64,000 nucleotides of DNA from an uncultured Thermoguttaceae bacterium (GTDB taxonomy: Bacteria > Planctomycetota > Planctomycetia > Pirellulales > Thermoguttaceae): positions 24,949 to 88,948 of the forward strand of contig CALKER010000017.1 of NCBI GenBank assembly GCA_938084835.1, given 5' to 3'. The translations under genes were made by a program, and so were the position numbers. Below are positions 1 through 10,700 of the stretch, in pieces. Position 1 is the first letter of the stretch. Every line of letters starts with the position of its first letter. The notes beneath the pieces were generated by a model. It saw only the letters and a list, made by a program, of their open reading frames with translations, was not told the origin of the DNA and made no database searches.

Positions 1-1
1 T

Positions 2-1108
2 AGGCAATTTGGTGGAATTGGGATCGAGGTAGACTTAGACCCCGAGACCAAGGAACTGGTGGTTGTCAGCCCTATCCCGGGAGGGCCTGCTCAGAAGGGG
101 GGAATCTTAGCCGGCGATGTGATATTAGCGATTGAAGGAAAGGAGACAAAGAAGTTGACTCTTGAAGAGGCGACCAAATTGATGCGTGGACGTCCGGGCA
201 CAGAGGTTCACTTACAAATCCGACGATACAATTCCTCGGAGGTGACGGATCTTCGCCTCAGACGGGACCTGGTGAAAGTGCCGACCCTGCTCGGTGACCG
301 CCGATTAAGCGATGGTTCCTGGGAATATTTTTTGCCTCAGCCCGAATCCCCGCGATTAGGTTACATTCGGATAAGTTCCTTCGCGCCGGAAACAGCCCAG
401 CAGTTCGAAGAATTGGTGACTCGGCTCCTCCGCGACGGAATGGCCGGGCTCGTACTTGACCTGCGAAATGACCCTGGTGGACTTCTCGGTCCAGCCATCG
501 ACCTATGTGACCTTCTTTTGCCTTCCGGTGTGATCGCAACCACTCGCGGTCGGTGGGGAGAAGTGCGCTCCGCCTTCACGGCCTCTGGGCGGGCGAAGTT
601 TGCAGATTTGCCCCTTGTGGTTTTGGTGAACCAAGATACAGCCAGTGCCGCCGAAATTGTTGCGGCTTGTCTTCAGGACCACAATCGGGCCGCGGTGGTA
701 GGCCAGCGCACTTATGGAAAAGGTACTGTCCAAGAGCTTATCAGTCTTGGGGACCGATACGGTGTGCTGAAAATTACCACAGCCACTTACTGGCGCCCAA
801 GTAATCGCAATATCAATCGGCGTCCCGGCGCTACAGAAGACGAACCGTGGGGGGTTCAACCAAATGAAGGCCTCGAAGTGAAAATCGAAGGGGAAGATCT
901 CGCGTTACTCAATCGGGCGCGTGCCTTGAGAGACATTGCTAACGAAGAGCTAGCTCGTCGTTGGGCACCACTGCGATTGAAACGCTCTGAAAACGACGGG
1001 AAAGGTCTCACTCTGGATGATGTGACGGATTCCCAATTGGCTAAAGCGGTGGAAGTTCTTTGTCAGCAAGTGGCGAAAAATGCCGAGAAAACCGCCGCCG
1101 TTAAGTAA
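2..1108 (+). CDS. S41 family C-terminal processing peptidase (5' truncated by window edge)
   Basis: The frame is open from the first bases of the window, so the N-terminus lies outside it. The visible part begins with the FGGIGIEV stretch that leads into the PDZ domain of carboxyl-terminal processing proteases. A PDZ domain follows (VSPIPGGPAQKGGILAGD, then the carboxylate-binding region), then the S41 catalytic core. The nucleophile Ser lies in NQDTASAAEI (codon 644-646) and the general-base Lys in TYGKGTVQ (codon 719-721); VLDLRNDPGG is also typical of the family. These enzymes cleave proteins from a C-terminal region in the periplasm or at the envelope. The C-terminal tail of about 90 residues is charged and of unknown role. 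The next gene starts 186 bp downstream, so co-transcription is uncertain. Family assignment is secure; the physiological substrate is unknown. Confidence 0.93.
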   Translation, partial: RQFGGIGIEVDLDPETKELVVVSPIPGGPAQKGGILAGDVILAIEGKETKKLTLEEATKLMRGRPGTEVHLQIRRYNSSEVTDLRLRRDLVKVPTLLGDRRLSDGSWEYFLPQPESPRLGYIRISSFAPETAQQFEELVTRLLRDGMAGLVLDLRNDPGGLLGPAIDLCDLLLPSGVIATTRGRWGEVRSAFTASGRAKFADLPLVVLVNQDTASAAEIVAACLQDHNRAAVVGQRTYGKGTVQELISLGDRYGVLKITTATYWRPSNRNINRRPGATEDEPWGVQPNEGLEVKIEGEDLALLNRARALRDIANEELARRWAPLRLKRSENDGKGLTLDDVTDSQLAKAVEVLCQQVAKNAEKTAAVK

Positions 1109-1294
1109 ACGATAAAAAATAAGTACAAGGAATTCCGGTGTTTATTTTAGCGGCTGTGAATTCCCAGCTTTTTCCAAACGAAATTGGATACGCCAGGTGA
1201 GGCAAAAGCCAGCCTGCAGCTGGTCACAAAATGGTTGGGTTAGCCAAAGTGACTCGCTGACGCGTCACAAGAAATATAAGCCGTGAGGACTATC

Positions 1295-1915
1295 ATGCGA
1301 CGATTGATACTTGCTCTTCGCGTGTTTTGGCTAACGTTACTTCGTCCACAGTTCGCTGCGAAGATTCGTCAAATCTTGGAACAGTCAGAGCAGGCGATGG
1401 TGGCTCCGCCTGAGCCGGAAACCCCCACCGCGGTTGAAAAACCTCGGGCTATTCCTCCTCAAGTCACACCGCTTCCCGCCGGTCGAAACGATGCCCTGAC
1501 ACTCCTTTCCGTCCTGCAGCGGGAAGCACGGTTCGTGGATTTTGTAATGGAATCCTTGGACGGCTATACGGATGCACAGATCGGCGCTGCTGTCCGCGAT
1601 ATCCATCGAGATTGTGCCCGCGTCATCGAGCGAATTTTCGGGCTGCGGGCGATTATATCGGAGGCCGAGGGAAGTTTCGTCAACGTCCCAAGGGGTTATG
1701 ACGCGGCACGATTTCGCGTTCTGGGCGAAATCGGCGGCTCCGAGCCCATCCGTGCCCGCGTACTTCACCGGGGTTGGGAGGCCACTCGATGTCAGCTCCC
1801 CATTTGGTCGGGCACAGCTGAAAGCACTATGATCATCGCGCCGGCAGAGCTCCAAGCGGAGGGGGCACCTCCACCGCGATTGGGCGAAGGCTACGCCCTA
1901 CCCAACGACTTTTAG
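1295..1915 (+). CDS. DUF2760 domain protein
   Basis: A protein of about 206 residues. The N-terminus is basic and hydrophobic (about residues 1-18), followed by a Pro-rich linker and then the DUF2760 domain (about residues 65-200). Recognisable signatures are LLSVLQREARFVDFVME, YTDAQIGAAVRDIHRDC, a VPRGYD turn, RARVLHRGWEATRCQLP and a terminal MIIAPAEL. The ATG at 1295 is preferred because GAGG lies 6 nt upstream; a GTG at 1283 is in frame but has no ribosome-binding site. DUF2760 genes are commonly found directly upstream of atypical Hsp70 genes, and that arrangement occurs here with a 526 bp gap. A role as partner or accessory of that chaperone is inferred from context only; no enzymatic motif is visible. 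Confidence 0.85.
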   Translation: MRRLILALRVFWLTLLRPQFAAKIRQILEQSEQAMVAPPEPETPTAVEKPRAIPPQVTPLPAGRNDALTLLSVLQREARFVDFVMESLDGYTDAQIGAAVRDIHRDCARVIERIFGLRAIISEAEGSFVNVPRGYDAARFRVLGEIGGSEPIRARVLHRGWEATRCQLPIWSGTAESTMIIAPAELQAEGAPPPRLGEGYALPNDF

Positions 1916-2441
1916 GAGAGTAAGTCGCTTCCGCCGTCAATACCTTTCATACTCAGGCTCTCAGAGCCTTTCGTTGAGGGGAATATTTCTTCAAAAAGCA
2001 GTCACTGATGGCGCCTCTACCTGGCGGAAGATGGCTTTCGGGCGAGGCCTAAAAAACCTCCTCCATCGGGATGGCTGCCCGGATCGGAGGGGAGCCAACT
2101 GACAGTCCTGCAGACTTCCTTGGAAAGCACCACCATAAGATTGGCATAATTGAAAAGAGGCTCACCTAAGAGCTCGCTTTCCAGCCGCTTGGCGGAATAC
2201 GAGAACCCCAATCTACCATGGCAACGCGCGCAACGGTGCTACCAACTATTGTGGCGGCGACTTGAATAAGCTGCCGAAAAAACCGGCAGAACCAGCGTAC
2301 GCATCGTACCCAGCCGTTGTGCGGTGCCCAACACCCTACGCAAAAAAGTCAAACTGTCGTTAGTTAAGGACGAGTCACACTTTCGTTATTAAAGGACAGT
2401 GTCATTTTCGAAGCAATCAGTGAAAAGGAAGCCGATCAAGC
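1916..2441 (+). other. Gene-free gap between DUF2760 and Hsp70 genes
   Basis: No convincing coding frame on either strand. The last 85 bp before the Hsp70 gene hold an imperfect tandem duplication (listed separately) and a GACA-G-TGTC inverted repeat (2396-2404), which may be regulatory. Confidence 0.5.
2358..2410 (+). repeat. Imperfect 26-bp tandem repeat upstream of the Hsp70 gene
   Basis: Two adjacent copies, 2358-2385 and 2384-2410, share the pattern CGTTA..TAAAGGAC.AGT.CA..TTTCG with a few substitutions and small indels. They end about 30 bp before the Hsp70 start codon. The second copy contains the GACA/TGTC inverted repeat. A regulator-binding role is possible but is inference; the similarity was judged by eye. 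Confidence 0.45.
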
Positions 2442-4253
2442 ATGGCGGCAAAATTTGTCATCGGTATCGATTTGGGCACGACCAACAGTGTTCTCGCTTA
2501 TGCACCCTTGGAAGGAGATAGAGCGGAGATTGAAATCCTACCCATCCCACAGCTTATTGCTCCCCAGACGGTCGAGTCGCATACACTGCTTCCGTCTTTC
2601 CTTTACATACCCACCGACCAAGAACGGGAAGCCGGGATATTCGCCCTTCCGTGGGAGGAGGAAGCGGCGTGGGTCGTCGGAGAAATGGCGCGGCGACAGG
2701 CCGCAGAAGTGCCCCATCGGACAGTGGGAGCGGCCAAATCGTGGTTGTGCCACAGCCGGGTGGACCGCCGGCAACCGATCCTCCCCTGGAACGCACCTCC
2801 AGAAGTGCCCAAAGTCTCGCCCCTCTTCGCATCCCAGAAATACCTTGAGCACTTGGCTGCCGCTTGGCACCACGTTTTTCCTGAGGCCCCTATGAGCCAA
2901 CAAGTTGTGGTCCTTACGGTCCCGGCATCTTTTGACGCAAGTGCGCGGGAGCTGACTCGTGAGGCCGCTATCGCCGCGGGCCTCCCCGAAGATCTGGTCC
3001 TAGTGGAAGAACCCCAGGCAGCAGTCTATGCCTGGCTCGACCGAGTCGGCGATCGCTGGCGGCGGATGTTGGCTCTCGGTGATAAGCTTCTCGTTTGCGA
3101 CGTGGGTGGAGGGACCACCGATCTTACCTTGGTTGGGGTCGCCGAACACGAGGGGCAACTTGTCTTAGAGCGACTCGCTGTGGGAAATCATCTTCTTGTG
3201 GGCGGCGACAACATGGACCTTGCTTTAGCCCACTACGTGGCGGAGCGGCTTAAGGAGCGGCACGGCGGGCTGGACCCGTGGCAAGCGGTCTCGCTTTGGC
3301 ATGCCTGCCGCAATGCTAAGGAAGCACTTTTGGCAGAAGGGGGCCCCGAAAGCTACCCTGTAACTATCCTTGGGCGAGGAAGCAAGGTGATCGGCGGGAC
3401 AATAACGACCGAATTACGCCGCGACGAGGTTGCGCAACTCATCGTGGACGGTTTCTTTCCGCTGTGCAACGTCGCGGATCGGCCAGCACGAAGGCGAGCT
3501 AGCGGCTTCCGCGAAATCGGACTGCCCTTCGAAACGGACACGGCTATTACCCGACACTTAGCGGCATTCCTTAGTGCCCATGGGGCCCCAGCGACCGGAC
3601 CCGCCCGGCCTACGTACGTCCTTTTCAACGGCGGGGTATTCAAAGCCAAAATCCTCCAAAATCGCATCCTGAGTGTTTTAGGTGAATGGTTTGGCCCGGG
3701 GAATGCCCCAAAAGCCTTGCCCGTCCAGGGAGATCTTGAGCATTCCGTGGCGCGTGGGGCGGCCTATTACGGGTGGGCAAAAATGCGCGGCGGTATTCGA
3801 ATCCGCGGCGGCACGCCCCGCTCCTACTATGTGGGCATCGAAACATCTGGGCCTGCTATTCCGGGAGTACCCCGCCCGCTTCGGGCGCTGTGCGTCGTCC
3901 CCTTCGGTATGGAGGAGGGAACCGAGACTGATGTGCCCGGTCAAGAGATCGGCCTAGTGGTAGGCGAGCCGGCTGTCTTCCGATTTTTTAGCTCCGCTGT
4001 CCGCAAGCACGATAAGCCCGGAGACATTCTCGACTCTTGGAGCAGCGAAGAACTCCAGGAAACCGACTCGCTGGAAACACTCCTCCCCGCGGATGAAGCT
4101 GGGGAAGAAGATCTCGTTCCGGTACGGTTCCGGCCCCGAATTACAGAACTGGGAATGCTTGAGTTGTGGTGCGTTCACCCCCGGAGCGGACGGCGGTGGA
4201 AGTTAGAATTCAGCGTACGAAAGGATGCCGAAGAGGAACCGCCGCGGGAATAG
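2442..4253 (+). CDS. Hsp70 family chaperone-like protein (DUF2760-associated type)
   Basis: 603 residues with the actin/Hsp70 ATPase fold. The phosphate-1 loop is GIDLGTTNSVLAY (about residues 8-20). VLVEEPQAAVYAWL marks the interdomain region, phosphate-2 is CDVGGGTTDLTLV (about residues 221-233), and FNGGVFKAKILQNRIL resembles the adenosine/connect motif. The C-terminal 150 residues do not look like the DnaK peptide-binding domain plus lid, and there is no EEVD-like tail, so this is not a classical DnaK. An AAAAGGAAG ribosome-binding site lies about 10 nt before the ATG. In other planctomycetes and proteobacteria this type usually sits between DUF2760 and a larger Hsp70 carrying DUF3731; here the larger partner is absent and tRNA-Leu follows. 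The biological role is unknown; ATP binding is likely. Confidence 0.9.
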   Translation: MAAKFVIGIDLGTTNSVLAYAPLEGDRAEIEILPIPQLIAPQTVESHTLLPSFLYIPTDQEREAGIFALPWEEEAAWVVGEMARRQAAEVPHRTVGAAKSWLCHSRVDRRQPILPWNAPPEVPKVSPLFASQKYLEHLAAAWHHVFPEAPMSQQVVVLTVPASFDASARELTREAAIAAGLPEDLVLVEEPQAAVYAWLDRVGDRWRRMLALGDKLLVCDVGGGTTDLTLVGVAEHEGQLVLERLAVGNHLLVGGDNMDLALAHYVAERLKERHGGLDPWQAVSLWHACRNAKEALLAEGGPESYPVTILGRGSKVIGGTITTELRRDEVAQLIVDGFFPLCNVADRPARRRASGFREIGLPFETDTAITRHLAAFLSAHGAPATGPARPTYVLFNGGVFKAKILQNRILSVLGEWFGPGNAPKALPVQGDLEHSVARGAAYYGWAKMRGGIRIRGGTPRSYYVGIETSGPAIPGVPRPLRALCVVPFGMEEGTETDVPGQEIGLVVGEPAVFRFFSSAVRKHDKPGDILDSWSSEELQETDSLETLLPADEAGEEDLVPVRFRPRITELGMLELWCVHPRSGRRWKLEFSVRKDAEEEPPRE

Positions 4254-4526
4254 CCGACCGCCAATCCGATTGGGTTGGCAAGACGTCTGATGAAAGACCC
4301 TCGCCTTATAGACCCGTCGAGTAATGTTCACCAGTTGCTGCCAAAAAACCCGGACAACGCCGCTGGCAAGGTGCCTAGTTCTGTCATCCGGGCCACCGAA
4401 GAAAAAAATGGTCCGCTTTGTCCGAGGATATGGCTGCCTGACCAACGTATATCTACATAACCCCACGACGAGCTGCATCACACCGGCGTCCTCATCTTTT
4501 ATTTCCGCCCAGCAAGCCCACTGAAG

Positions 4527-4608
<82 letters not shown>

Positions 4609-6331
4609 CTCAAAGATCTTTATGCACTTTCCCCATCGTCCTCCGACAAACCACTCTCGACGCAAAGACAGACCGCCCCGCCCGAGCCACGGAAGCTTTT
4701 CAAGCGCCACAAATCGCCGGGCCCAAAGATGTGTCACCTCCCAAATCAATCCGTCGACGGCGACGTTCCCTTCATGACCCTCAAGGAGAGGGATCTGAAC
4801 CCACCTGACTTGCCCACGGTCCTTCGTGGGATCAACCCACTTATCAGCTGTTCTTTGAACTTGTACCCCAGCCGGAAGCGACAATCAAGTCCTAAGTTCT
4901 GACGAATTCCCAGGCCAACTACTGGCCAGAACTCCCCAGGGCTCCGCTTCTGCAGTTGCGCCCGCGTAATCGCCGCGATTTTCGCCAACACCCGTTAAAG
5001 CGCATTCCCGAGTGCTGCTACCGGAGGCCTTCAAACCGGGTTTTAAGAAGCTCCCCACATTTCCTCGGCTAAGCACTACATATGAGATCAGGATCCAACG
5101 AAATTGTTCCCCTCTGAGGCGTCAAAAACTCGCCGATGACTCATCCTTTCGGTCAGCAAATAACGAGATGTTCCTTCGGCCGGCTGTCTCTTGCCCCAAA
5201 GCGACAGCCCAGCACCAACGTTGGGTGAAGGGACAAAATCGTTATCGGAGAGCCCCTGATCAGCGCTCTGCGGTTGTAAAGCGCGGACTAGCTCTGGAAA
5301 AGCATCTTTTAAATTCGATCGAAAGGTCAGTTCCGCGAGTTCACTTTTGGCAACTTGCTGGCCCAAGATCGACCGTCGACACCTCGCCGACTTTTTACCT
5401 AGCCGATGCTTCCTGCAGTAAAGAACTACGCAAAATGAATCATAGTTGGTCCCAAGGTCATCCCCATGGCTCCCAAGGGGGTTCTTTTAGCACCAGATAT
5501 TTCAAGTAGCTGCTTCGCAAATCCTTTTAGAGAAAAATCTTACGCGCATGTTGTCAATATTGGCTAAATTGTGACCATATTGGTACAGGTTATGCATGCT
5601 AAGCCACCCAAAGTGCGTGTCGCTGCACTGGGGCTTGCTCGGGGCGCAGGAGGCGTCTCTCCCCCGACGGCAGAGCCTTTTTAGCAACTGGCTCCTCGGA
5701 GTAAGGGGGCAAAGCGATAGTTTTCGCTCCAGGAATGGCCCTGCCGTATCATGGAATGTTCGGTGCCACTTCACACCGGCGTCCCTATAGCTGCGATGTT
5801 GCGATAGTGCCCCGGCATGGCCGCGCGGAGGAATCACCCTCCGGCATGGGTGGTCCCCATCCGCCGGGAAAATTTTCCCCCATTCGGGCGACACATTGGG
5901 AAGCTTCGCTCACGCAGAGTTGGCGATCGGCGGTTTGCCCGACGCGGGCGACAACTTAGGGATACATCCCACTTGGATCAAATGGTCCCCGGAGTGCCGA
6001 GCCGGGGGTCAAACCGGGTTTTGTGGGCGTCGCATACTGCGACTGCGCAAAGGCAAATTAAATACGCGCAAGAGACATACCCTTAAAAGACCACTGAACC
6101 ACACGTGGTGTGCGGGAAAAATGAAGGTAAGCAAGCTATAAGCTCCACAAGTGCAACCAACCCACTTCGCCGGTACAAAAATAGGTCTTTCGAGCCCTTT
6201 TTCATGTTTTGTGTCAGGCTGGCACGAAGCCGCTGTATCGTGAAATTTCACCTCCTAAGGATCTTAACTCCGGCAGGATGGCCAGTGCTTGACGGTGAAA
6301 ATGCAGGCAATCATGATAAAATGGTCAAGCT
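4609..6331 (+). other. 1.7-kb stretch without a convincing gene
   Basis: Open frames here (for example 5012-5509 plus, 4746-4991 minus) encode low-complexity sequence rich in Arg, Ser and Pro with no family signal, and I do not call them. A perfect 6-bp hairpin with loop GTCCTT lies at 4813-4830 but lacks a T-run. No RNase P, SRP, tmRNA or rRNA signature was recognised. The segment could hold an unrecognised structured RNA or long control regions. Confidence 0.5.
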
Positions 6332-6436
6332 ATGAAGTTTGAGCTGAAAAGGAAATCTTCTCAACGTCACAGGTTCGGCCGGGTTACGGGGAACAAAACG
6401 TTTGACTTTTTGCATCGGCAGGGAGTGAATTCATAG
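6332..6436 (+). CDS. Possible 34-residue peptide upstream of the TIGR03032 gene
   Basis: ATG to TAG, encoding a basic peptide that starts MKFELKRKSSQRHRFG and ends HRQGVNS. It stops 17 bp before the start of the TIGR03032 gene and could be a leader peptide or a chance frame. No clear ribosome-binding site lies upstream and no family is recognised. Confidence 0.2.
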   Translation: MKFELKRKSSQRHRFGRVTGNKTFDFLHRQGVNS

Positions 6437-6453
6437 AAGAGGGAAGACACCTG

Positions 6454-7644
6454 GTGGTCGCGAAATTCGTTGGAATGGGACAACCAAATGAATTCGCCCA
6501 ACCGCTACCTGTAACCTGTCGTGTCGACGAGGGGTTTCAGGAATGGCTTGTGAGGAGCGGCGGAGCCGTTGCTCTTACGACGTATCAAGCGGGCAAGGTA
6601 GCGCTCATCGGGTGGGACGGCCAGCAGATCACCCTGCTTCTGCGACACTTCGATAAGCCTCTTGGGCTTGCCCTCGAGGAGGACTATTTGGCCTTGGCCA
6701 CACGCGAGGACGTTGTCGTTTTCGGCAACGCGCGTGCCCTTGCCGGTGACTATCTCCCTCACCAGCCGGGTCACTACGACGCTTTGTATTTACCTCGGGC
6801 AACTTTCCATACCGGGGACATTAGCGCTCACGACGTCACCATTGTTGACGGCGAAGTGATATTAGTCAACACGCGATTTTCATGTTTGGCGCGGGTGGGA
6901 TGGCGATACAGTTTTGAACCGTTGTGGCGGCCACCGTTTATTTCGGACATCACCCCCGAGGATCGCTGCCACTTGAATGGGCTTGCGGTCGTGGAAAAGA
7001 AACTTGCTTATGTGACGGCGCATGCGGCAAGCGATACGCGTGAGGGGTGGCGAAATCACCGGTTGGACGGTGGCGTGGTGGTCGCAGTCGAAGAAAACGA
7101 GGTTGTTTTGACCGGATTATGTATGCCGCACTCCCCACGCTGGTATGCTGGGCGGCTGTGGTTTTTAAATTCCGGGAAAGGGGAACTGGTGGGCTGGTCC
7201 CCGGGGGACAAGCCGGAAGTCGTATGTCGGTTGCCCGGCTACACCCGCGGCCTGAGTTTTGCTGGGGCTTACGCGCTGGTGGGATTATCGAAGATTCGGG
7301 AAAAGTACCACTTCGGCGGCGTTCCCGTCGAACAGTACTTCCCGCAGCTAATGTGCGGCGTCGCGTTAGTGGATCTTCGCTCAGGTAACTGGGAAGGCAC
7401 GTTTGAATTTACCTCCGGTTGCACCGAGCTTTACGATGTGCAGTTCCTCCCGGGCTCTCGACGTCCCATGATCGTCAACTTGGAAAAGTCGGCGGCTCGC
7501 GAGGCTTTCACGTTACCAGAATGTGCTTTTTGGATCCGAAAGGTACCCACTGATCCTGCCCTGGGTTCGGTGGTGACCACCGACTCCAAAGTATCTCAGC
7601 TCGGAGAAAGTCAGTCTGCAGGTCTCGGCCTAAAGCACTTTTGA
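6454..7644 (+). CDS. TIGR03032 family protein (WD40-like beta-propeller)
   Basis: 396 residues with hallmarks of TIGR03032: TTYQAGKVALIG near residues 43-54, KPLGLALEEDYLALAT, a HDVTIVDG strand, CHLNGLAVV...AYVTAHAASDT, GLCMPHSPRWYAGRLWFLNSG and a final SGCTELYDVQFLPG. The alternating strands suggest a beta-propeller; the family has no established biochemical function. There is no signal peptide, so a cytoplasmic location is likely. The GTG at 6454 is preceded by GAGGGAAG at 8 nt spacing; the next in-frame ATG is at 6475. The giant repeat protein begins 73 bp downstream on the same strand with no terminator between them, so the two are probably co-transcribed. A role linked to the giant protein is inference. 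Confidence 0.88.
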   Translation: MVAKFVGMGQPNEFAQPLPVTCRVDEGFQEWLVRSGGAVALTTYQAGKVALIGWDGQQITLLLRHFDKPLGLALEEDYLALATREDVVVFGNARALAGDYLPHQPGHYDALYLPRATFHTGDISAHDVTIVDGEVILVNTRFSCLARVGWRYSFEPLWRPPFISDITPEDRCHLNGLAVVEKKLAYVTAHAASDTREGWRNHRLDGGVVVAVEENEVVLTGLCMPHSPRWYAGRLWFLNSGKGELVGWSPGDKPEVVCRLPGYTRGLSFAGAYALVGLSKIREKYHFGGVPVEQYFPQLMCGVALVDLRSGNWEGTFEFTSGCTELYDVQFLPGSRRPMIVNLEKSAAREAFTLPECAFWIRKVPTDPALGSVVTTDSKVSQLGESQSAGLGLKHF

Positions 7645-7717
7645 GGAGCGGAAAACCGTCGAGAATTGAGGCTAGCAACGTTCCGCCGTGCGGAGCAGGT
7701 CTCGAGGGACGACAACT

Positions 7718-10700
7718 ATGACGTGGCTTGGTCTGCGTAAGGTTCTATCAGCAACGAGACAATTGGCACAGAAGGGCTCTCCTCGCAAAAAGCGCGAAAG
7801 GGAGGCAAGACGGTGGCGAACAGCAGCGGCCCCGCGCCGCCTCGGGCTCGATCCGCTGGAGCAGCGCCAGCTGTTAAGTCTTGCTCCTGCCGATTGGGAT
7901 CAAATTCTTGTCAACGAGCGGTTTGCAGTCACTCAGGAGATGGTACCCGGCCGTTCGGTGGCCGTTGATGCCGACGGCGACTTTGTGATTGTTTGGACCC
8001 GCATCGATCCGGTGCTGGACTCGGCGGGCAACCCCGTCGTCGATCCACGAACTGGTCAAATAATGCAGGATGCCAACATTTATGCCCGCTACTTCACCGA
8101 CGAAGTTCAGCGGATCTTTTTGCCTAGCGAAGTATTAGTGGACAACGCCTTGGGATTGGCGCGTGTTGACTTGGTGGTTAATGGCCGAGAGGTTCAGAAG
8201 CTCGTCCTTTCATCCGGTTATCAGCCGTATACGCCGCGCCCGCTGCAAGAGCTTATTAGTGGCACCATTATCCTGGGCTACGACGTCAACCGCAACGGCA
8301 TCATTGAAGAGCCGTTCGAGACCACAAGCTTCCTCTATAACGAAGCCATCTCCCCAGTGACCAACGCTCAGAATCTGCAGATGCAGTTACGAGTCCTTGG
8401 TGGGGATTTGGCTGACGTGGTTGTCAAACCGATCAATGCCCGGGAATTTTTAATCGAATTCGGTGAGGCGTCGGTGGGCCCGGGAAATATTCCACGCAAT
8501 GTGCCCTCCATTCAAGTGCTGTATAGTTTCACCGACCTTAATCCTCTCCTTCCTGGACTCCAACCTCCTGGTACGGTAACAACTTTTGCCACTGGGTTTT
8601 ATCCGTTTGCTGAAGTCATCACGGTTCGGGAACCTGTCCTCCTGAGTAACATCCCGATCTCACCAACCGATCCCGCACTGACGGCCCAAATTATGGAACA
8701 GTCGTTCTGGGTAACTTCCCAGAGCTTTTCCTACGGACCGATCGAATTGGGAATGCCGCCCGTACCACGAGAGGGGCCTACGAGCTTGATCCCGTCCATG
8801 CGAACGCCTGTTCCGGAGGTCAAAGTAACGCCTGTATTGGGAGTTCCCGGTTACCCAGATGGGACAGTTTTTGACATTACTTTTACCGGCACATCAGGCA
8901 AGAAAGATCATCCCACTATTCTTGTTTCCCGAGTGGCCGATGAGACTGGAAGCGTTGTCAACGCCGCAGGGGTACCGTTGGCAAGCCTGGCACAAGTTCG
9001 CACATTAAAAGAGCCCAGCCCCGAATTCCGCGTTAATCCGGAAGAGCCGGATGACCCCTTCACTTTGCTGCCGGATAAGTTCGCTCAAACCAACGCCGTG
9101 GTGGCCATGGATTCCGACGGCGACTTTGTCATCGTATGGCAAAGCGAGGTACCAACATGGGTTCATCCCACCAGTGTGACGGACATTTTTGCGCGGCGAT
9201 TCCGTCCCGTTGGGTGGCGAAATCCCACCGAAATTGACTTCCTTGTTGACATGAATCTTGACGGGATACCCGAATTCCCGGTGCAAGGGGTAATACCGTT
9301 GGTGTCGCCAGAGGCTCAGGTGGTCCAAAGGATCACAATCAACCCTTCGGTGAGCGGTCCGATAAGGGGGAATTTTCGGCTCCGCCTGGTCGGTCAGACC
9401 ACTCGGGACATTATTTTCGACAGCACGAATCTGAGCAGTTCAGCAAACTCAATCCGTACGGCCCTGACGGCAGCGGGATTTCAGGACGTATCGGTTCGGG
9501 TATTAAGCTCCTCGGCCCCATTCCAGTTCGAGGTAACATTCAAGGCCACGTTCTCCGGGCCCAATGGCCGGCGCGATCTGGAGTTCCAGTTTTTGGAACC
9601 CACCAGCGGCCCTGCCCTCATGGGATTAGCGACACTTTCGGCTTATCTTGATCCGAATTTGGATGTGTACACTTTCCGTGTGAATCAGGACGTGAACGGG
9701 GCTCAAGCTCAGCCAGCTGTGGCTATGGACGGCGTAGGAAACTTTGTAGTGGTATGGGGTTCCGGTGCTCAGGACATTAGCTTCTTTAATACAATTCGGG
9801 CCCGGCGTTATGATCGCTTCGGCACGCCCCTGGGGAACGAATGGGTTGTCAACACGGAGGACACTAATGAACATTTCGAGCCAGTGGTAGGGATGTCTCC
9901 GGATGGGTGGTTCGTTGTCAGCTGGACAATGACTCCCAACCGCGTGGCAACCAGCGTGTGGGCCGAGGTATATGACAACACCGGGGCCGTGCGGCAAAGT
10001 CAGTTTGCTCTTGGCGGCGGGTCAGGTCCAAATGTCGGATTCGGAGTCGGTAACGAGTTTGTCATCACTTATAATGTGCCGGAAGCCGACTTAGCAGGTG
10101 CCGGCAGCGGGCCGGGAATCCGCGCTATCCAGTATCGTCTCTTCGATGCCCAAGGCAATTTTTCGTTGCAAACGGTGCGAAGCACATTTCGCGCTAATTC
10201 CGCAGATTTTGATCCGGCCTCGGCACGGTTTTGGCCCTTCGACCAATACGGCGGCCAGCCAATGCTTGATGCCGACGGCGATCTGGTCATCGTCTTCGAT
10301 GGTTTTGGACCGGACGTGTCCGAGGCGGAGATTGATCGCTTGATTGAATCGCAATTAACTGCGGCCCTAAGTGGGGGAGCAACCCCCGCAGAGGTTGCAC
10401 GCCTGCGAGCGCAACTGGAAGCCGCTTACGGCTGGCTCCGCGGGGAAGGCAGTGGTGCCCTCTACACCCGCTTCGATGCTGATCCGCTCCTTGGAACAAT
10501 GAACATCCTGGCCAGGGATGCCATAATCAACGCCCTTCGCGATGGGCACAATACTCGGGTCTTTCTTGCCTTCGATCAATCCGTTGACCAGGGATCTTTT
10601 GAACTTGAGGTTACCATTAACAACGTCACGCAGGCCACGTCAGGGATTCAGTACCAGCGGACTAACTTGGCTGCCTCTCGCACAAACATCGAAAACGCCC

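Noticed and set aside
4782..4802. GGAGAGGGATCTGAACCCAC, resembling a tRNA T-arm on the minus strand
   Set aside because: No matching acceptor, D-arm or anticodon arm could be folded around it.
5012..5509. 165-residue plus-strand open frame
   Set aside because: No ribosome-binding site, no domain signal, and composition unlike neighbouring genes.
6332..6480. Resemblance of FDFLHRQGVNS...EEGRHLVV to the start of RNase P protein
   Set aside because: The two parts lie in different frames and the rest of the RnpA core, including the RNR motif, is missing; the downstream frame is clearly TIGR03032.
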